Positions 49,762-58,354 of a stretch of DNA of 64,000 nt are shown piece after piece (position 1 is the stretch's first letter; every line of letters starts with the position of its first letter). Below the pieces are notes generated by a model. The model was not told where the DNA came from. It made no database searches and saw nothing but the letters and a program-made list of their open reading frames with translations. Made by a program: the position numbers and the translations under genes. Location of the stretch: assembly GCF_000760735.1 (NCBI RefSeq), contig NZ_JMEX01000007.1, positions 248,001-312,000 of the forward strand, in the 5' to 3' direction. Source of the DNA: Rhodococcoides fascians A44A. Lineage in GTDB: Bacteria > Actinomycetota > Actinomycetes > Mycobacteriales > Mycobacteriaceae.

Positions 49762-50229
49762 TCAGGCCTCGGTCAGTTCGGCGAGCTGCCGGGTGACGGT
49801 TCCCCACCCGTCGTGAAAACCGAGCTCGACGTGCTGCGCAGCCGTGGCTGCATCCTTGTGCATGACCGTCGCGAGATACTCGGTCCCGTCCGGGTGGTCG
49901 GCGAACGTGATGACGGCAGTGATGAACGGGTCGGTAGCCGGTCGCCAGCCTGCAGTGAGTGCATTCGTGAACACCAATCGTTCCCCGTCGACGACGTCGA
50001 GGAAGCATCCCGCGATGTGCGGCCCGAACGTCTCTTCTGTCTCACTGATCTCGGTGACGAACGATCCACCCGGTCGCAGGTCGAGGTCGACGACACGTGC
50101 CGTAGCGGGCTTCGGGACCCACCACTGTTCCAGCTGGGAGGGTGTCGTCCAGGCTTTCCACACTCGTGTGCGTGGTGCGCGAATGATCCGAGAGACGGTC
50201 AGATCGAGGTCGGATTGCGTGTGTGTCAT
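49762..50229 (-). CDS. SRPBCC domain protein (AHSA1-like), copy 2
   Basis: 155 residues from ATG 50229, overlapping the stop of ArsR copy 2. LDLTVSRIIRAPRTRVWKAWTTPSQLEQWW is the AHSA1 start; GGSFVTEI and ELGFHDGWGTVTRQLAELTE close the fold. Paralogue of the protein at 48878. Long open frames covering the ArsR gene in another frame are not part of it. Confidence 0.88.
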   Translation of the reverse strand: MTHTQSDLDLTVSRIIRAPRTRVWKAWTTPSQLEQWWVPKPATARVVDLDLRPGGSFVTEISETEETFGPHIAGCFLDVVDGERLVFTNALTAGWRPATDPFITAVITFADHPDGTEYLATVMHKDAATAAQHVELGFHDGWGTVTRQLAELTEA

Positions 50230-50561
50230 GACGGCTCCTGTGTTTCGGTGACGAACTGTTCGAGACGGTCGGTGTGCGCTTCCCAGGTGGAACGCTGCTT
50301 CTCGAGCCACATTTCGACCGCGGAGAATGGATCCGCGACGAGCGTGCAGATACGTGTTCGCCCGGTCTTGTGGGTCAGAATGCACCCGCTGTCCTCCAGC
50401 AGGCGGATGTGTTTCAGGAAGGACGGTAGGGCCATGGAGAACGGCTCGGCCAACTCTCCGACGCTTGCCGGCCCTCGTCCGAGGCGTGCGAGAACGGCCC
50501 GTCGGGTGGGATCGGACAGTGCGTGGAAGACGAGATCGAGCGTCGGCGAAAACTGAGCCAT
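50226..50561 (-). CDS. ArsR family transcriptional regulator, copy 2
   Basis: 111 residues from ATG 50561. LDLVFHALSDPTRRAVLARL, GELAEPFSMALPSFLKHIRLLEDSG and HKTGRTRICTL give the ArsR winged helix; no metal-binding cysteines. Divergent from the oxygenase at 50613, with a 12+12 palindrome between them, so it probably represses both itself (with the SRPBCC gene) and the oxygenase. Confidence 0.88.
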   Translation of the reverse strand: MAQFSPTLDLVFHALSDPTRRAVLARLGRGPASVGELAEPFSMALPSFLKHIRLLEDSGCILTHKTGRTRICTLVADPFSAVEMWLEKQRSTWEAHTDRLEQFVTETQEPS

Positions 50562-50579
50562 AAGGCAAACTATCAACGT

Positions 50580-50609
50580 CTAATGGTTAGCGCAAGGGCT
50601 AACCATTAG
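50580..50609. promoter_or_regulatory. Palindromic operator between ArsR copy 2 and the IPNS-like oxygenase
   Basis: CTAATGGTTAGC-GCAAGG-GCTAACCATTAG, perfect 12-bp arms. The inner TGGTT/AACCA is shared with the operator of ArsR copy 1. Confidence 0.8.
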
Positions 50610-50612
50610 CGG

Positions 50613-51635
50613 ATGTCGATGCGGAGTTCGATACTGGACAGCATGCTTCCGGTTCTCGACCTCACACACGCGGACTCCGACCCGGTGCGCTTTCGCGCCG
50701 ATCTGCTCGCCGCCGCCCACGAATCCGGGTTCTTCTACCTGACCGGCCACGGGGTGTCCGGATCCCGAATCGCAGAGGTGTTGCGCCTGGCACGGGAGTT
50801 CTTCGCCCTGGACGACGGCGCCAAGGACGAGATCTCGCAACTGAAAAGTCCGCAGTTCCGTGGATACTCGCGTCTCGGTGGAGAGCTCACCAACGGACGA
50901 ACCGACTGGCGCGAACAGATCGACATCGGCCCCGAACGTGCCCTCGTCGACGGGGCAGAGGGCTACTGGCACTTGCAGGGTCCGAACCTCTGGCCGTCGG
51001 CGCTGCCGAAACTGCGTCCCGCGTTCGAAGCATGGGAACAGGAACTGTCCGACGTAGGCCTGCGGCTGCTACGACAATGGGCAACGGCCCTCGGTGCCGA
51101 ACCCGGCGTGTTCGACGACGCGTTCGCACACAACCCGGCAACCCTGATCAAGGTGGTGCGGTACCCCGGAAGCTCCGAGAACCCGCAAGGAGTGGGTGCG
51201 CACAAGGATTCGGGAGTGTTGACGTTGCTGCTCGTCGAGCCGGACTCCCGAGGCCTACAGGTGGAGCTCTCGCCGGACGAGTGGATCGACGTTCCGCCCG
51301 TCCAGGACGCGTTCATCGTCAACATCGGAGAGCTCCTCGAAGTGGCAACGCAGGGATATCTGCGTGCCACCCGCCACCGCGTCGTCGCGCCCAGCGAGGG
51401 CACCGACCGAGTATCCATTCCGTTCTTCCTCAATCCAGCCCTCGACGCCGTGATTCCCATTGTCGAACTGCCGGACGAACTCGCCGCTCGAAGCCGGGGC
51501 GTCGAGGACGATCCCACCAACCCCATCTTCGCGACCTACGGCGAGAACGCATGGAAGTCGCGAACACGAGCCCACCCGGATGTCGCCGAGATTCACCACG
51601 GCATCACGGCGACCGGTCCGGGCCCGGCGTACTGA
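50613..51635 (+). CDS. Isopenicillin N synthase family 2-oxoglutarate/Fe(II) oxygenase
   Basis: 340 residues; ATG 50643 (MLPVLDLTHADSD) is a better family start, since 50613 lies only 3 bp after the operator. DIOX N-terminal domain (HESGFFYLTGHGVSGSRI), then the jelly roll with iron ligands H and D in GVGAHKDSGVLTLL, H in ATRHRVVAP and the 2-oxoglutarate Arg in DRVSIPFFLNP. It oxidises a small molecule in the cytosol; substrate unknown. Confidence 0.88.
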   Translation: MSMRSSILDSMLPVLDLTHADSDPVRFRADLLAAAHESGFFYLTGHGVSGSRIAEVLRLAREFFALDDGAKDEISQLKSPQFRGYSRLGGELTNGRTDWREQIDIGPERALVDGAEGYWHLQGPNLWPSALPKLRPAFEAWEQELSDVGLRLLRQWATALGAEPGVFDDAFAHNPATLIKVVRYPGSSENPQGVGAHKDSGVLTLLLVEPDSRGLQVELSPDEWIDVPPVQDAFIVNIGELLEVATQGYLRATRHRVVAPSEGTDRVSIPFFLNPALDAVIPIVELPDELAARSRGVEDDPTNPIFATYGENAWKSRTRAHPDVAEIHHGITATGPGPAY

Positions 51636-51638
51636 GGG

Positions 51639-52901
51639 TCAGTCCTCGATCTTCTCTCGCCCTCCGGTGATATCGGCGCGGTCGGCAGCAACCCGACCAT
51701 GTTGCCAGCCACTGTGATTGGAGAAGCTGGTCTTCCTCGACTTCAGCTTCGGGAACATCTCGTCGAACAGCGCCGTGACGGCTCGGTCGCGTTCGGCGAA
51801 GACCGGGACCAGGGCGGTGCCGTAGTGTTCGCCGGCCTCGGTGCGAGCTCGGAGGAATGCCTCGGTGATGCGCTCCTCGACTCGCTCGGCATAGGCGAAC
51901 AGGAACGACCGGCGAAAACCTCTGCCGCGCTTGCTCGGATCCACACCCACCGCGTCCAGTTCCATCGACGACTGCACCAACAACGACGTGTAGAGCAACT
52001 CGCACAAGTCGATATCGACGGGCATGCCTACCGCGGCGACGAGCTGAAAACTCCGGTAGTGAACGGTTCTGACGCCGTTGGGACGAGCGACGGAGGAGAA
52101 CAACCGCATCTTCGCATCGACGTAAGGGTTGTCGACGGTGAATCTTCTGACGGCGACACGGGTGTCGATGGGGTCGGACGACCGCGCGTCGACCATCGCG
52201 GTATCGATCGCGTAGCGCGTCATCAGTTCCTGCGCCTTGGCGGAGAACGATTCTCGTTCTCCCGAGAACGACGACGATTCCGCCTTGGCCAACAATCCGC
52301 GAATCTTGTTGAGCACTTTCTCGTCCGACCTGACGCGACCGGATGGCGACTTCTCACCCCAACGAGACGGCGGTGGCCCGGTCATTTCCAAGATGGGCAA
52401 CCTGCGGACGGTGGCATTCAGGTGCAGGAAAGTGGTCCAGAACGCACGCGGCGTGACTCGGCGGTTGGTGCGGAGGCCGGCGAGCTCCGCACCTGGATCG
52501 ACACCGAGCGTGCGCAATTGCCCGATCCACTCCTGGGGAGCACGCGAGAACGCATGACTGCGCCGTGCGTGCTCGCCGAGAAGAACCACCAGCATCGGTG
52601 CGGCTGCCTTGTCCGCGCCCTGGCCGATGACGTGCACGAGTTCTGCAGGCATCCACCCACGCTCGAACGCCGTCTCCAGCAGCGACGCGGAGAACACCGA
52701 GCTCTCGATGCACAACCGGGTCGCCGAAAGCCGATTCTCGATGTACATGAGCCGACCGACGAAGGCGTGCAGTGCCGTCTCGTCCGTCAGCAGACTCGAC
52801 GCCAGATCGATTCCGGCGGTCATCAGAGTGTGAATGTCGATATCGATGTTGCTGTGCCCGAGCCACCACTGCGGGGCGCGAGTCAGATCCGAAGTGCCCA
52901 T
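51639..52901 (-). CDS. DUF2786 domain-containing protein
   Basis: 420 residues. The DUF2786 segment is at about residues 190-235 (KVLNKIRGLLAKAESSSFSG, then AQELMTRYAIDTA). The N-terminal half is helical and not recognised; the C-terminal half has VHYRSFQLVAAVGMPVDIDLCELLYTSLLVQ, common to this family in actinobacteria and phages. No enzymatic function is known. Convergent with the oxygenase, 3 bp apart. Confidence 0.82.
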   Translation of the reverse strand: MGTSDLTRAPQWWLGHSNIDIDIHTLMTAGIDLASSLLTDETALHAFVGRLMYIENRLSATRLCIESSVFSASLLETAFERGWMPAELVHVIGQGADKAAAPMLVVLLGEHARRSHAFSRAPQEWIGQLRTLGVDPGAELAGLRTNRRVTPRAFWTTFLHLNATVRRLPILEMTGPPPSRWGEKSPSGRVRSDEKVLNKIRGLLAKAESSSFSGERESFSAKAQELMTRYAIDTAMVDARSSDPIDTRVAVRRFTVDNPYVDAKMRLFSSVARPNGVRTVHYRSFQLVAAVGMPVDIDLCELLYTSLLVQSSMELDAVGVDPSKRGRGFRRSFLFAYAERVEERITEAFLRARTEAGEHYGTALVPVFAERDRAVTALFDEMFPKLKSRKTSFSNHSGWQHGRVAADRADITGGREKIED

Positions 52902-52997
52902 GAATGTTCCCCTCGTCGAAAGAGTCGTCGACGCCAGTGAGGGGCTGGCAACGCTGTCGACGAAAGTTCTATCAGGGCACTACGACATCGAATCCAC

Positions 52998-54548
52998 TCA
53001 CGTGCGACGGAGTCGCCACTGTCGGCGGGGTGGGGCTGCGACGCCGAGATCGGGGAGCAGTCCGTTGTTGAAGTCCTCGACCAGGTTCAGAACGGTCCCT
53101 TGCGCGCAGGACTTGTTGGTTCCGATGAATCCCGACGGTCCGCGCTTGATCCAGCCGGTCACGTAGGTTCCGGGAACGACCTCACCATCGGGGGAGTCGA
53201 GCACCCGGCCGTCGTCGTTGGGGATGATTCCGCGACGGTCGTCGAAGGGCACACCGGGAAGCGCGACGCCTCGGTAGCCGATCGAGGTGAGCACGAGTCC
53301 GGCGTCGACGGTTTCCTTCTCACCCGTCGCGACGCTGCGCACGCCTCCGTTTTCGTCCGTCTCGAGCGTCATCCGATCGAATTCGACTCCGGTGACCGAG
53401 GTTTCGCCGAGGATGCGGGTAGGGGAGAGCAGGTAGCGCAGCACGATGCGCCTGTTGTCGCCGCCGGGGGTGTCCTCGACGCGACGCAGCAACTGTAGCT
53501 TCTGCGCGACGGCGTGGGGAAGGTCGTCGGCGTCGGCCAGCGCGGCCGTGGTCGCATCGAGTTGGATCTCGTCGTGGTGCAGCGAGATGTCGATGCCCGG
53601 GGTCGAGAGGAGGCCGGCGAACTCGGGAACGGTGAACGCCGACTGCGCGACACCGCGTCGGCCCACGACGAGCACTTCCTCGATCTTGGACTCACGCAGG
53701 GTCTTCACCACGTGATCCGGCACGTTGGTGCCCACGAGTCGCTCGGGATCGATGGTGAGAATGCGCGCGACGTCGAGAGCGACGTTGCCGTTGCCGACGA
53801 TGACGGCGCGCTTGTGCGACAGGTCGTACCGGCGGTGCGAGTGGTCCGGGTGCCCGTTGTACCAGGCGACGAAGTCGGTAGCGGACGTCCGTCCCGGGAG
53901 GTCCGCGCCGTCGATCGTCAACTCGCGGTCGCGTGAGGCGCCTACGGCGTAGATCACCGCGTGGTGGGTCTCGAGCAGCTGGTCGTGGGTTATGTCCTTG
54001 CCGATCTCGGTATCGAGGTGGAACTCGAAACCGGACTGCGCGGCAATCTGGTCGAACAGACGCGACACCTGACGGGTCTTCTCGTGATCGGGTGCCACGC
54101 CGAGGCGAGCGAGACCGTGGGGCTGGGGGAGTCTGTCGTACACGTCGACCTTCACGCCGGGCTGCGTCAGCAACTCGTCTGCCGCGTACATGGCCGACGG
54201 GCCGGAGCCGACGATCGCCACACGGAGCGGCTCGCGTTCCTTGGTGACTGCTGGTGCAGGCGACACCGGGGCGAGGATCGGACGCGGCGGCCGTTCCTGC
54301 TTGTAGAAATCGGAGTTGATCGTGAGGAACGGAAGCTGACTCTCGGTGAGCTTCGACTTGGGAACGATCGCGTCGACGGGGCACGCCGACACGCACGCCC
54401 CGCAGTCGACGCACGACGCCGGGTCGATGTGCAGCATCTCTGCCGTCAGGAAATCAGGCTCGTCGGGTGTCGGGTGAATGCAGTTGACGGGGCATGCGTA
54501 GACGCACGATGCGTCGCTGCAACACGATTGGGTGACAACGTGGGGCAT
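52998..54548 (-). CDS. Ferredoxin-fused NADPH-ferredoxin reductase (FprA/FprB-like)
   Basis: 516 residues. N-terminal 7Fe-type ferredoxin: CCSDASCVYACPVNCIHP and CVDCGACVSACPVDAI. Then an adrenodoxin-reductase-like flavoprotein: VAIVGSGPSAMYAADELL (FAD), RLGVAPDHEKTR, VIVGNGNVALDVARIL (NADPH) and a C-terminal GWIKRGPSGFIGTNKSCA. It moves electrons from NADPH to iron-sulfur partners. It lies 61 bp downstream of the AurF-like oxygenase on the same strand and may be its electron supply. Confidence 0.92.
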   Translation of the reverse strand: MPHVVTQSCCSDASCVYACPVNCIHPTPDEPDFLTAEMLHIDPASCVDCGACVSACPVDAIVPKSKLTESQLPFLTINSDFYKQERPPRPILAPVSPAPAVTKEREPLRVAIVGSGPSAMYAADELLTQPGVKVDVYDRLPQPHGLARLGVAPDHEKTRQVSRLFDQIAAQSGFEFHLDTEIGKDITHDQLLETHHAVIYAVGASRDRELTIDGADLPGRTSATDFVAWYNGHPDHSHRRYDLSHKRAVIVGNGNVALDVARILTIDPERLVGTNVPDHVVKTLRESKIEEVLVVGRRGVAQSAFTVPEFAGLLSTPGIDISLHHDEIQLDATTAALADADDLPHAVAQKLQLLRRVEDTPGGDNRRIVLRYLLSPTRILGETSVTGVEFDRMTLETDENGGVRSVATGEKETVDAGLVLTSIGYRGVALPGVPFDDRRGIIPNDDGRVLDSPDGEVVPGTYVTGWIKRGPSGFIGTNKSCAQGTVLNLVEDFNNGLLPDLGVAAPPRRQWRLRRT

Positions 54549-54609
54549 GAGTATTCCTGACGGCAGGCGCTGCTGTGGAGAGAACTGGCGCTGTGAAGGA
54601 CGGGGAGAA

Positions 54610-55626
54610 TCAGGCGGCGAACTGGCTGGAGCTACGGTCCGGCTCGCTGCGGAAGCGCGAGGCCTTGCCGTCGATTCCGCACAGCTTCCACATCAGCTTG
54701 GCCGGGCGGCTCATCATCTTGGTGTCCTTGGCGAGCATGCGCACGTCACCGAAGTAGTCCTGCAGCGTGTGCTGGGCTTCCTCGCTCTCCCAGAACAGGT
54801 CCTTCTTGACCGACGCCGGGATGTCGAACTTCTTCCAGAACCGCTTCGGGGGAATGACGATCGCGTCGCACAGCACCCGCATGACGATCGGGAAAGCGAG
54901 CGACAGGAAGAAGCGACCCACCTTGGACATCTTGGGTACGCGACGACGCAGCAGCTGGTGCGCGAAGGAGATGTGGCGTGCTTCCTCGGCAACGTGAATG
55001 GCCATGACGCCCTGCATGATCGGGTGGATTTCCTCGCCCGACCGCAGCACGCTCTTCTGGATGTGGTCGATCGGCTCCTCGCCTGCGAGGACGCCGACGA
55101 AGAACAGTTCGGGGGCGATCGACGCGAACAGCGGGATGATCGGCGACAGCATCTTCATCGGCCGACTCATGCCGGGTGCGTCGTTGTCGACCCGGTTGAC
55201 CATTTCCTGGAACATCAGCGTGTGGTTGCACTCTTCGATCGACTCGTGAGTGCAGTACCGCGCCTCGGCCGAACCGTTGGGCAGGGAGAAGACGTACTGC
55301 ATCATCCCGCGAATGAGGATGTTCTCGAACTGCAGTCCGACCTTGGCCACGTTGGCTTGGCGCCACATGCCGATCGCGATCTGCTTGTCCTCCGGCAGAG
55401 CCTGGTACCAGGCGTGCCCACCGATCGGGTCGGTCTTGGTCGGGAGAATCCACCGGCGATCGTTCTCGGTCACCGCGAACTCGGGGGACTCCCAGTCGAT
55501 GTCCACGTACGGGTCGAAATGCTTGTGCACCGAGCCCTCGGACAGAAGGCGCAGAGTCTCGTTGTACTTCTCGGTCTCTGCGTCCGGGTCGATCGAGATC
55601 GTGCCGTCTTCTGACGTCAGTGTCAT
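54610..55626 (-). CDS. AurF-like diiron oxygenase (intact copy)
   Basis: 338 residues, ATG after AGGAGGAAGCG. Ferritin-like diiron ligands in ESIEECNHTLMFQEMVNR and AIHVAEEARHISFAHQLLRR; conserved RGMMQYVFSLPNGSAEARYC and HTLQDYFGDVRMLAKD. Family members oxygenate arylamines or related metabolites; many actinobacterial members are unassigned. It is the full-length reference that reveals the frameshift in the copy at 25018. Upstream lie a TTACT-AGCG-AGTAA dyad and a TetR gene on the same strand. Confidence 0.88.
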   Translation of the reverse strand: MTLTSEDGTISIDPDAETEKYNETLRLLSEGSVHKHFDPYVDIDWESPEFAVTENDRRWILPTKTDPIGGHAWYQALPEDKQIAIGMWRQANVAKVGLQFENILIRGMMQYVFSLPNGSAEARYCTHESIEECNHTLMFQEMVNRVDNDAPGMSRPMKMLSPIIPLFASIAPELFFVGVLAGEEPIDHIQKSVLRSGEEIHPIMQGVMAIHVAEEARHISFAHQLLRRRVPKMSKVGRFFLSLAFPIVMRVLCDAIVIPPKRFWKKFDIPASVKKDLFWESEEAQHTLQDYFGDVRMLAKDTKMMSRPAKLMWKLCGIDGKASRFRSEPDRSSSQFAA

Positions 55627-55689
55627 CGCTTCCTCCTACATGGTGCGAACGTGTTTTTAATGTAACTCGTAGTATCAGCAAAATCCAGT

Positions 55690-55703
55690 TTACTAGCGAG
55701 TAA
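55690..55703. promoter_or_regulatory. Short dyad upstream of the AurF-like gene
   Basis: TTACT-AGCG-AGTAA in the AT-rich 80-bp gap between the TetR stop and the oxygenase; possible repressor site. Confidence 0.4.
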
Positions 55704-55706
55704 CTT

Positions 55707-56288
55707 TCAAGAACGGGTTCGACCTGCAGTTATTCGGTCGACGGCCACGCCGATATCCACGGAATCTGTGTGTGACAGGGTGCTCGAACTTGTCGCAGTG
55801 GCGATTTTGTGAAGGATCAGGCCGTCCAGGTAGTGGCACAGCGCGCGGGCGCACGACGCCGTGTCCTCGGTCGAGATGTGGATCAGAACGCTCTCTGCCC
55901 ACTCGACGATCCGGGCGCGGATCGCGCCGAGCCTTGTCGCCAACTCGGGATCCGCGGCCGCTGCGGCGAAGAGTGCGAATCGCGCGGTCGTATGCGTTCG
56001 CCGCGGGCCGATCGCGTCGTCCACGAATGCGACCAGCGCTGCCGTCAGTTCCCCACGAGACCGAGGTCGGGGTGTGGCGGACGCGTTCTCCCACGCCTCC
56101 CGGTCGAGTTCTTCGAGATGTTCGAGCACGCCTGCGATCAAGGCGGACCGAGTGCGGAAGTAGTTCGAGGTGGTCCCCGCCGGCACGCCTGCGCGAGCGT
56201 CGACCTTGCGATGCGTGAGGCCGTGGAGCCCGTGTTCGCCTACCTGTACGAGAGCTGCTGCGGCGGTGTGTCGACGCTGGGTGGTCAT
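55707..56288 (-). CDS. TetR family transcriptional regulator
   Basis: 193 residues. HTH: AAAALVQVGEHGLHGLTHRKVDARAGVPAGTTSNYF split over helices 1-3, the last with the usual GVPAGTTSNYFRTRSAL. C-terminal ligand domain not assigned. Divergent from the FAD monooxygenase, with overlapping palindromes in between; also reads toward the AurF-like/FprA pair, so it may govern both sides. Confidence 0.88.
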   Translation of the reverse strand: MTTQRRHTAAAALVQVGEHGLHGLTHRKVDARAGVPAGTTSNYFRTRSALIAGVLEHLEELDREAWENASATPRPRSRGELTAALVAFVDDAIGPRRTHTTARFALFAAAAADPELATRLGAIRARIVEWAESVLIHISTEDTASCARALCHYLDGLILHKIATATSSSTLSHTDSVDIGVAVDRITAGRTRS

Positions 56289-56302
56289 GGCTCACTATAA
56301 AA

Positions 56303-56334
56303 GTAGTGCCAGGGCACTACGATCGTAGTAGTGT
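56303..56334. promoter_or_regulatory. Overlapping palindromes, TetR operator candidate
   Basis: GTAGTGCC-AG-GGCACTAC (56303-56320) is perfect; it overlaps ACTACGATCGTAGT and a further GTAGTGTCC half-site. Located between the TetR gene and the monooxygenase ATG at 56342. Confidence 0.75.
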
Positions 56335-56341
56335 CCGGAAC

Positions 56342-57352
56342 ATGAAGTCAGCGGTGATCGTCGGGGGTGGAATTGCAGGACTCGCCGCCGCGCCGATTCT
56401 GGTCGGCGCGGGGTGGGACGTCCGTGTGCTCGAGAAGTCGGACGAGGTGTCCGCGGGTGGTACGGCTCTGGGGATGTGGCCGGAAGCGCTGCGGGCCCTG
56501 GATGCAGTCGGGGTCGGCGACGCTGTTCGATCCGCGTCGGTCGAAGTGACCGGCGCGCGATTTCTACGCCCTGACGGTTCGTGCATCGCTCGTCTGGGCG
56601 CGAAGCATTCAGCTCGTCTCGTTCCTCGACCGGATCTTCTGGAAGCGTTGGCTGCGGCGAGTCCGACAGGTGTCGTGGAGTTCGGCCGCCGGGTCGAGGT
56701 GTTGTCCGACGTGTCCGAGTGCGACGTGATCATCGCCGCCGACGGGATCAACAGCGCCATCCGGTCGGAAGTCTTCGGGCCCGAGGGGACGCCGATTCCG
56801 TTGGGCGCTGTTGCGTGGCGGGGGACCGTCGACGGCCCATGTGTGTCCATGACGGAGACGTGGGGCCGAGGCAAGCTGTTCGGAACGACGCCCCACGACA
56901 GCCGTCGCACGAATTGGTTCGCGTCTGTGAGGCGAACGAAGCTGGGCGAGGGTGAGTCGATGGCGGAGCATTTCGCGTCGTGGCACGGCGGTGTGTCCGA
57001 CGTGGTTGCGCGAATCGATCAGCAGCGCAGCGATTTCCGTGAGCTCGCGATGATCCCGTCGATGAAGTCGTGGGTGCGTGGCAATGTCGCGCTCGTCGGT
57101 GACGCCGCGCACGCAATGGCGCCCAATCTGGGCCGTGGTGCGTGTGAGTCCCTGCTGGATGCGGTCGCTCTGGCCTCTTCCCTCGTCGAGGAGGAGACGG
57201 TCGCCGGCGCTCTGCGTAGGTACGACGCTGCTCGACGCCGCCGGGCGTACCGGATCTCGCGCGCGTCGTCGTTGGCTGGTTCGTGCGCAACTGCTCGTCG
57301 GTGGACGAGAGCGCGGGACCTGCTGGCGGGTGGTCTCGCGAGGATCGGGTGA
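56342..57352 (+). CDS. FAD-dependent monooxygenase
   Basis: 336 residues from ATG 56342; the earlier open frame runs over the operator. AVIVGGGIAGLAAAPILVGAGWDVRVLEK gives GxGxxG and the ribose Glu; VIIAADGINSAIRSEVFG is the DG motif; NVALVGDAAHAMAPNLGRGACESL is the GD motif. Salicylate-hydroxylase/zeaxanthin-epoxidase-like group. Substrate unknown; likely repressed by the divergent TetR. Confidence 0.9.
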   Translation: MKSAVIVGGGIAGLAAAPILVGAGWDVRVLEKSDEVSAGGTALGMWPEALRALDAVGVGDAVRSASVEVTGARFLRPDGSCIARLGAKHSARLVPRPDLLEALAAASPTGVVEFGRRVEVLSDVSECDVIIAADGINSAIRSEVFGPEGTPIPLGAVAWRGTVDGPCVSMTETWGRGKLFGTTPHDSRRTNWFASVRRTKLGEGESMAEHFASWHGGVSDVVARIDQQRSDFRELAMIPSMKSWVRGNVALVGDAAHAMAPNLGRGACESLLDAVALASSLVEEETVAGALRRYDAARRRRAYRISRASSLAGSCATARRWTRARDLLAGGLARIG

Positions 57353-57363
57353 GCTGTTGCAGT

Positions 57364-57405
57364 TTAGCTCAAATATGCGCTAATCTAAGCGCACAAACGA
57401 GCTAA
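57364..57405. promoter_or_regulatory. Nested operator, probable NrtR site
   Basis: TTAGCTC (57364-57370) faces GAGCTAA (57399-57405), and TGCGCT faces AGCGCA (57376-57393) inside. GCGCTAA on this strand is the complement of the TTAGCGC repeats before the NrtR-like gene at 59559. Confidence 0.6.
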
Positions 57406-57417
57406 GGAGATTCGGCA

Positions 57418-58353
57418 GTGACATCGAATACCGGTCGAAGCGATCGCGCAGCCGGAGTGCTAATCGGTACGGCAACGGGGGATGCCCTCGGTGCCGGCTA
57501 CGAGTTCACCCATCCAGCACCGGGCACAGTCGTCGACATGATCGGCGGCGGCCCGTTCGACTGGGCACCAGGTGAGTGGACCGACGACACATCCATGGCT
57601 GTTGCAGTGGCCCTCGCAGCCCGCGATGCGAAACCAGGAGAGGGCGCCGGACTCGATGCCGTGGCCGCCAATTTCGTCGCCTGGTACGACACCGATCCGG
57701 CCGACATCGGACATCAGACGCGGTCGGTACTCGGGTACCGAAGCGAATCCGCCGCGGACATGACACGTCGAGCGGGAGCTCTCACCGGCCGCACGGGAGG
57801 AAACGGTTCGCTGATGCGCACGGCCCCCGTCGCGCTCGCGTACCTGAACGACACCACCGACGACCTGATGAACGCAGCCCGATCGATCAGTGAACTCACG
57901 CATTCCGATCCGCGGGCAGGCGAGGCGTGCCAGCTCTGGACGTTCGCGATCGCACACGCCGTCCGGCACGGAGACTTCGACGGCGTGCGCGGATGGCTGG
58001 ACGTCGCCGGACACGCGGCCGACTTCTGGGCGCCACTGCTCGACGAGGCCGAGAACGGGAGCCCGACGGACTTCCCGAACAACGGGTGGGTCGTCCACGC
58101 GCTGCAGACGGCATGGTGGGCAGTAACGAAAGCCGAGCAGGTAGGACCGAAACACCTGGTGAGAACGCTCGAGCTCTGTGTTCTCGCGGGCGGTGACACC
58201 GACACCACTGCGGCGATCGCCGGAGGACTCGTCGGAGCCCGTTGGGGTGCATCGGCTGTTCCGGAGAAGTGGCAGATGATGCTGCACGGGTACCCGAACC
58301 TGACGGGCGGGGATCTCCTCACGCTTGCCGCCGAACTAACAGGAGGGGTCTGA
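57418..58353 (+). CDS. ADP-ribosylglycohydrolase family protein
   Basis: 311 residues, GTG after AAGGAG. Metal-binding motifs GTATGDALGAGYEF, WTDDTSMAVAVALAA and GGDTDTTAAIAGGLVGARWG are all intact, so it should bind two Mg2+ and remove ADP-ribose from protein or small-molecule targets. It is translated together with the macrodomain gene (1 bp apart), giving a two-step ADP-ribose processing pair. Confidence 0.92.
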   Translation: MTSNTGRSDRAAGVLIGTATGDALGAGYEFTHPAPGTVVDMIGGGPFDWAPGEWTDDTSMAVAVALAARDAKPGEGAGLDAVAANFVAWYDTDPADIGHQTRSVLGYRSESAADMTRRAGALTGRTGGNGSLMRTAPVALAYLNDTTDDLMNAARSISELTHSDPRAGEACQLWTFAIAHAVRHGDFDGVRGWLDVAGHAADFWAPLLDEAENGSPTDFPNNGWVVHALQTAWWAVTKAEQVGPKHLVRTLELCVLAGGDTDTTAAIAGGLVGARWGASAVPEKWQMMLHGYPNLTGGDLLTLAAELTGGV

Positions 58354-58354
58354 C

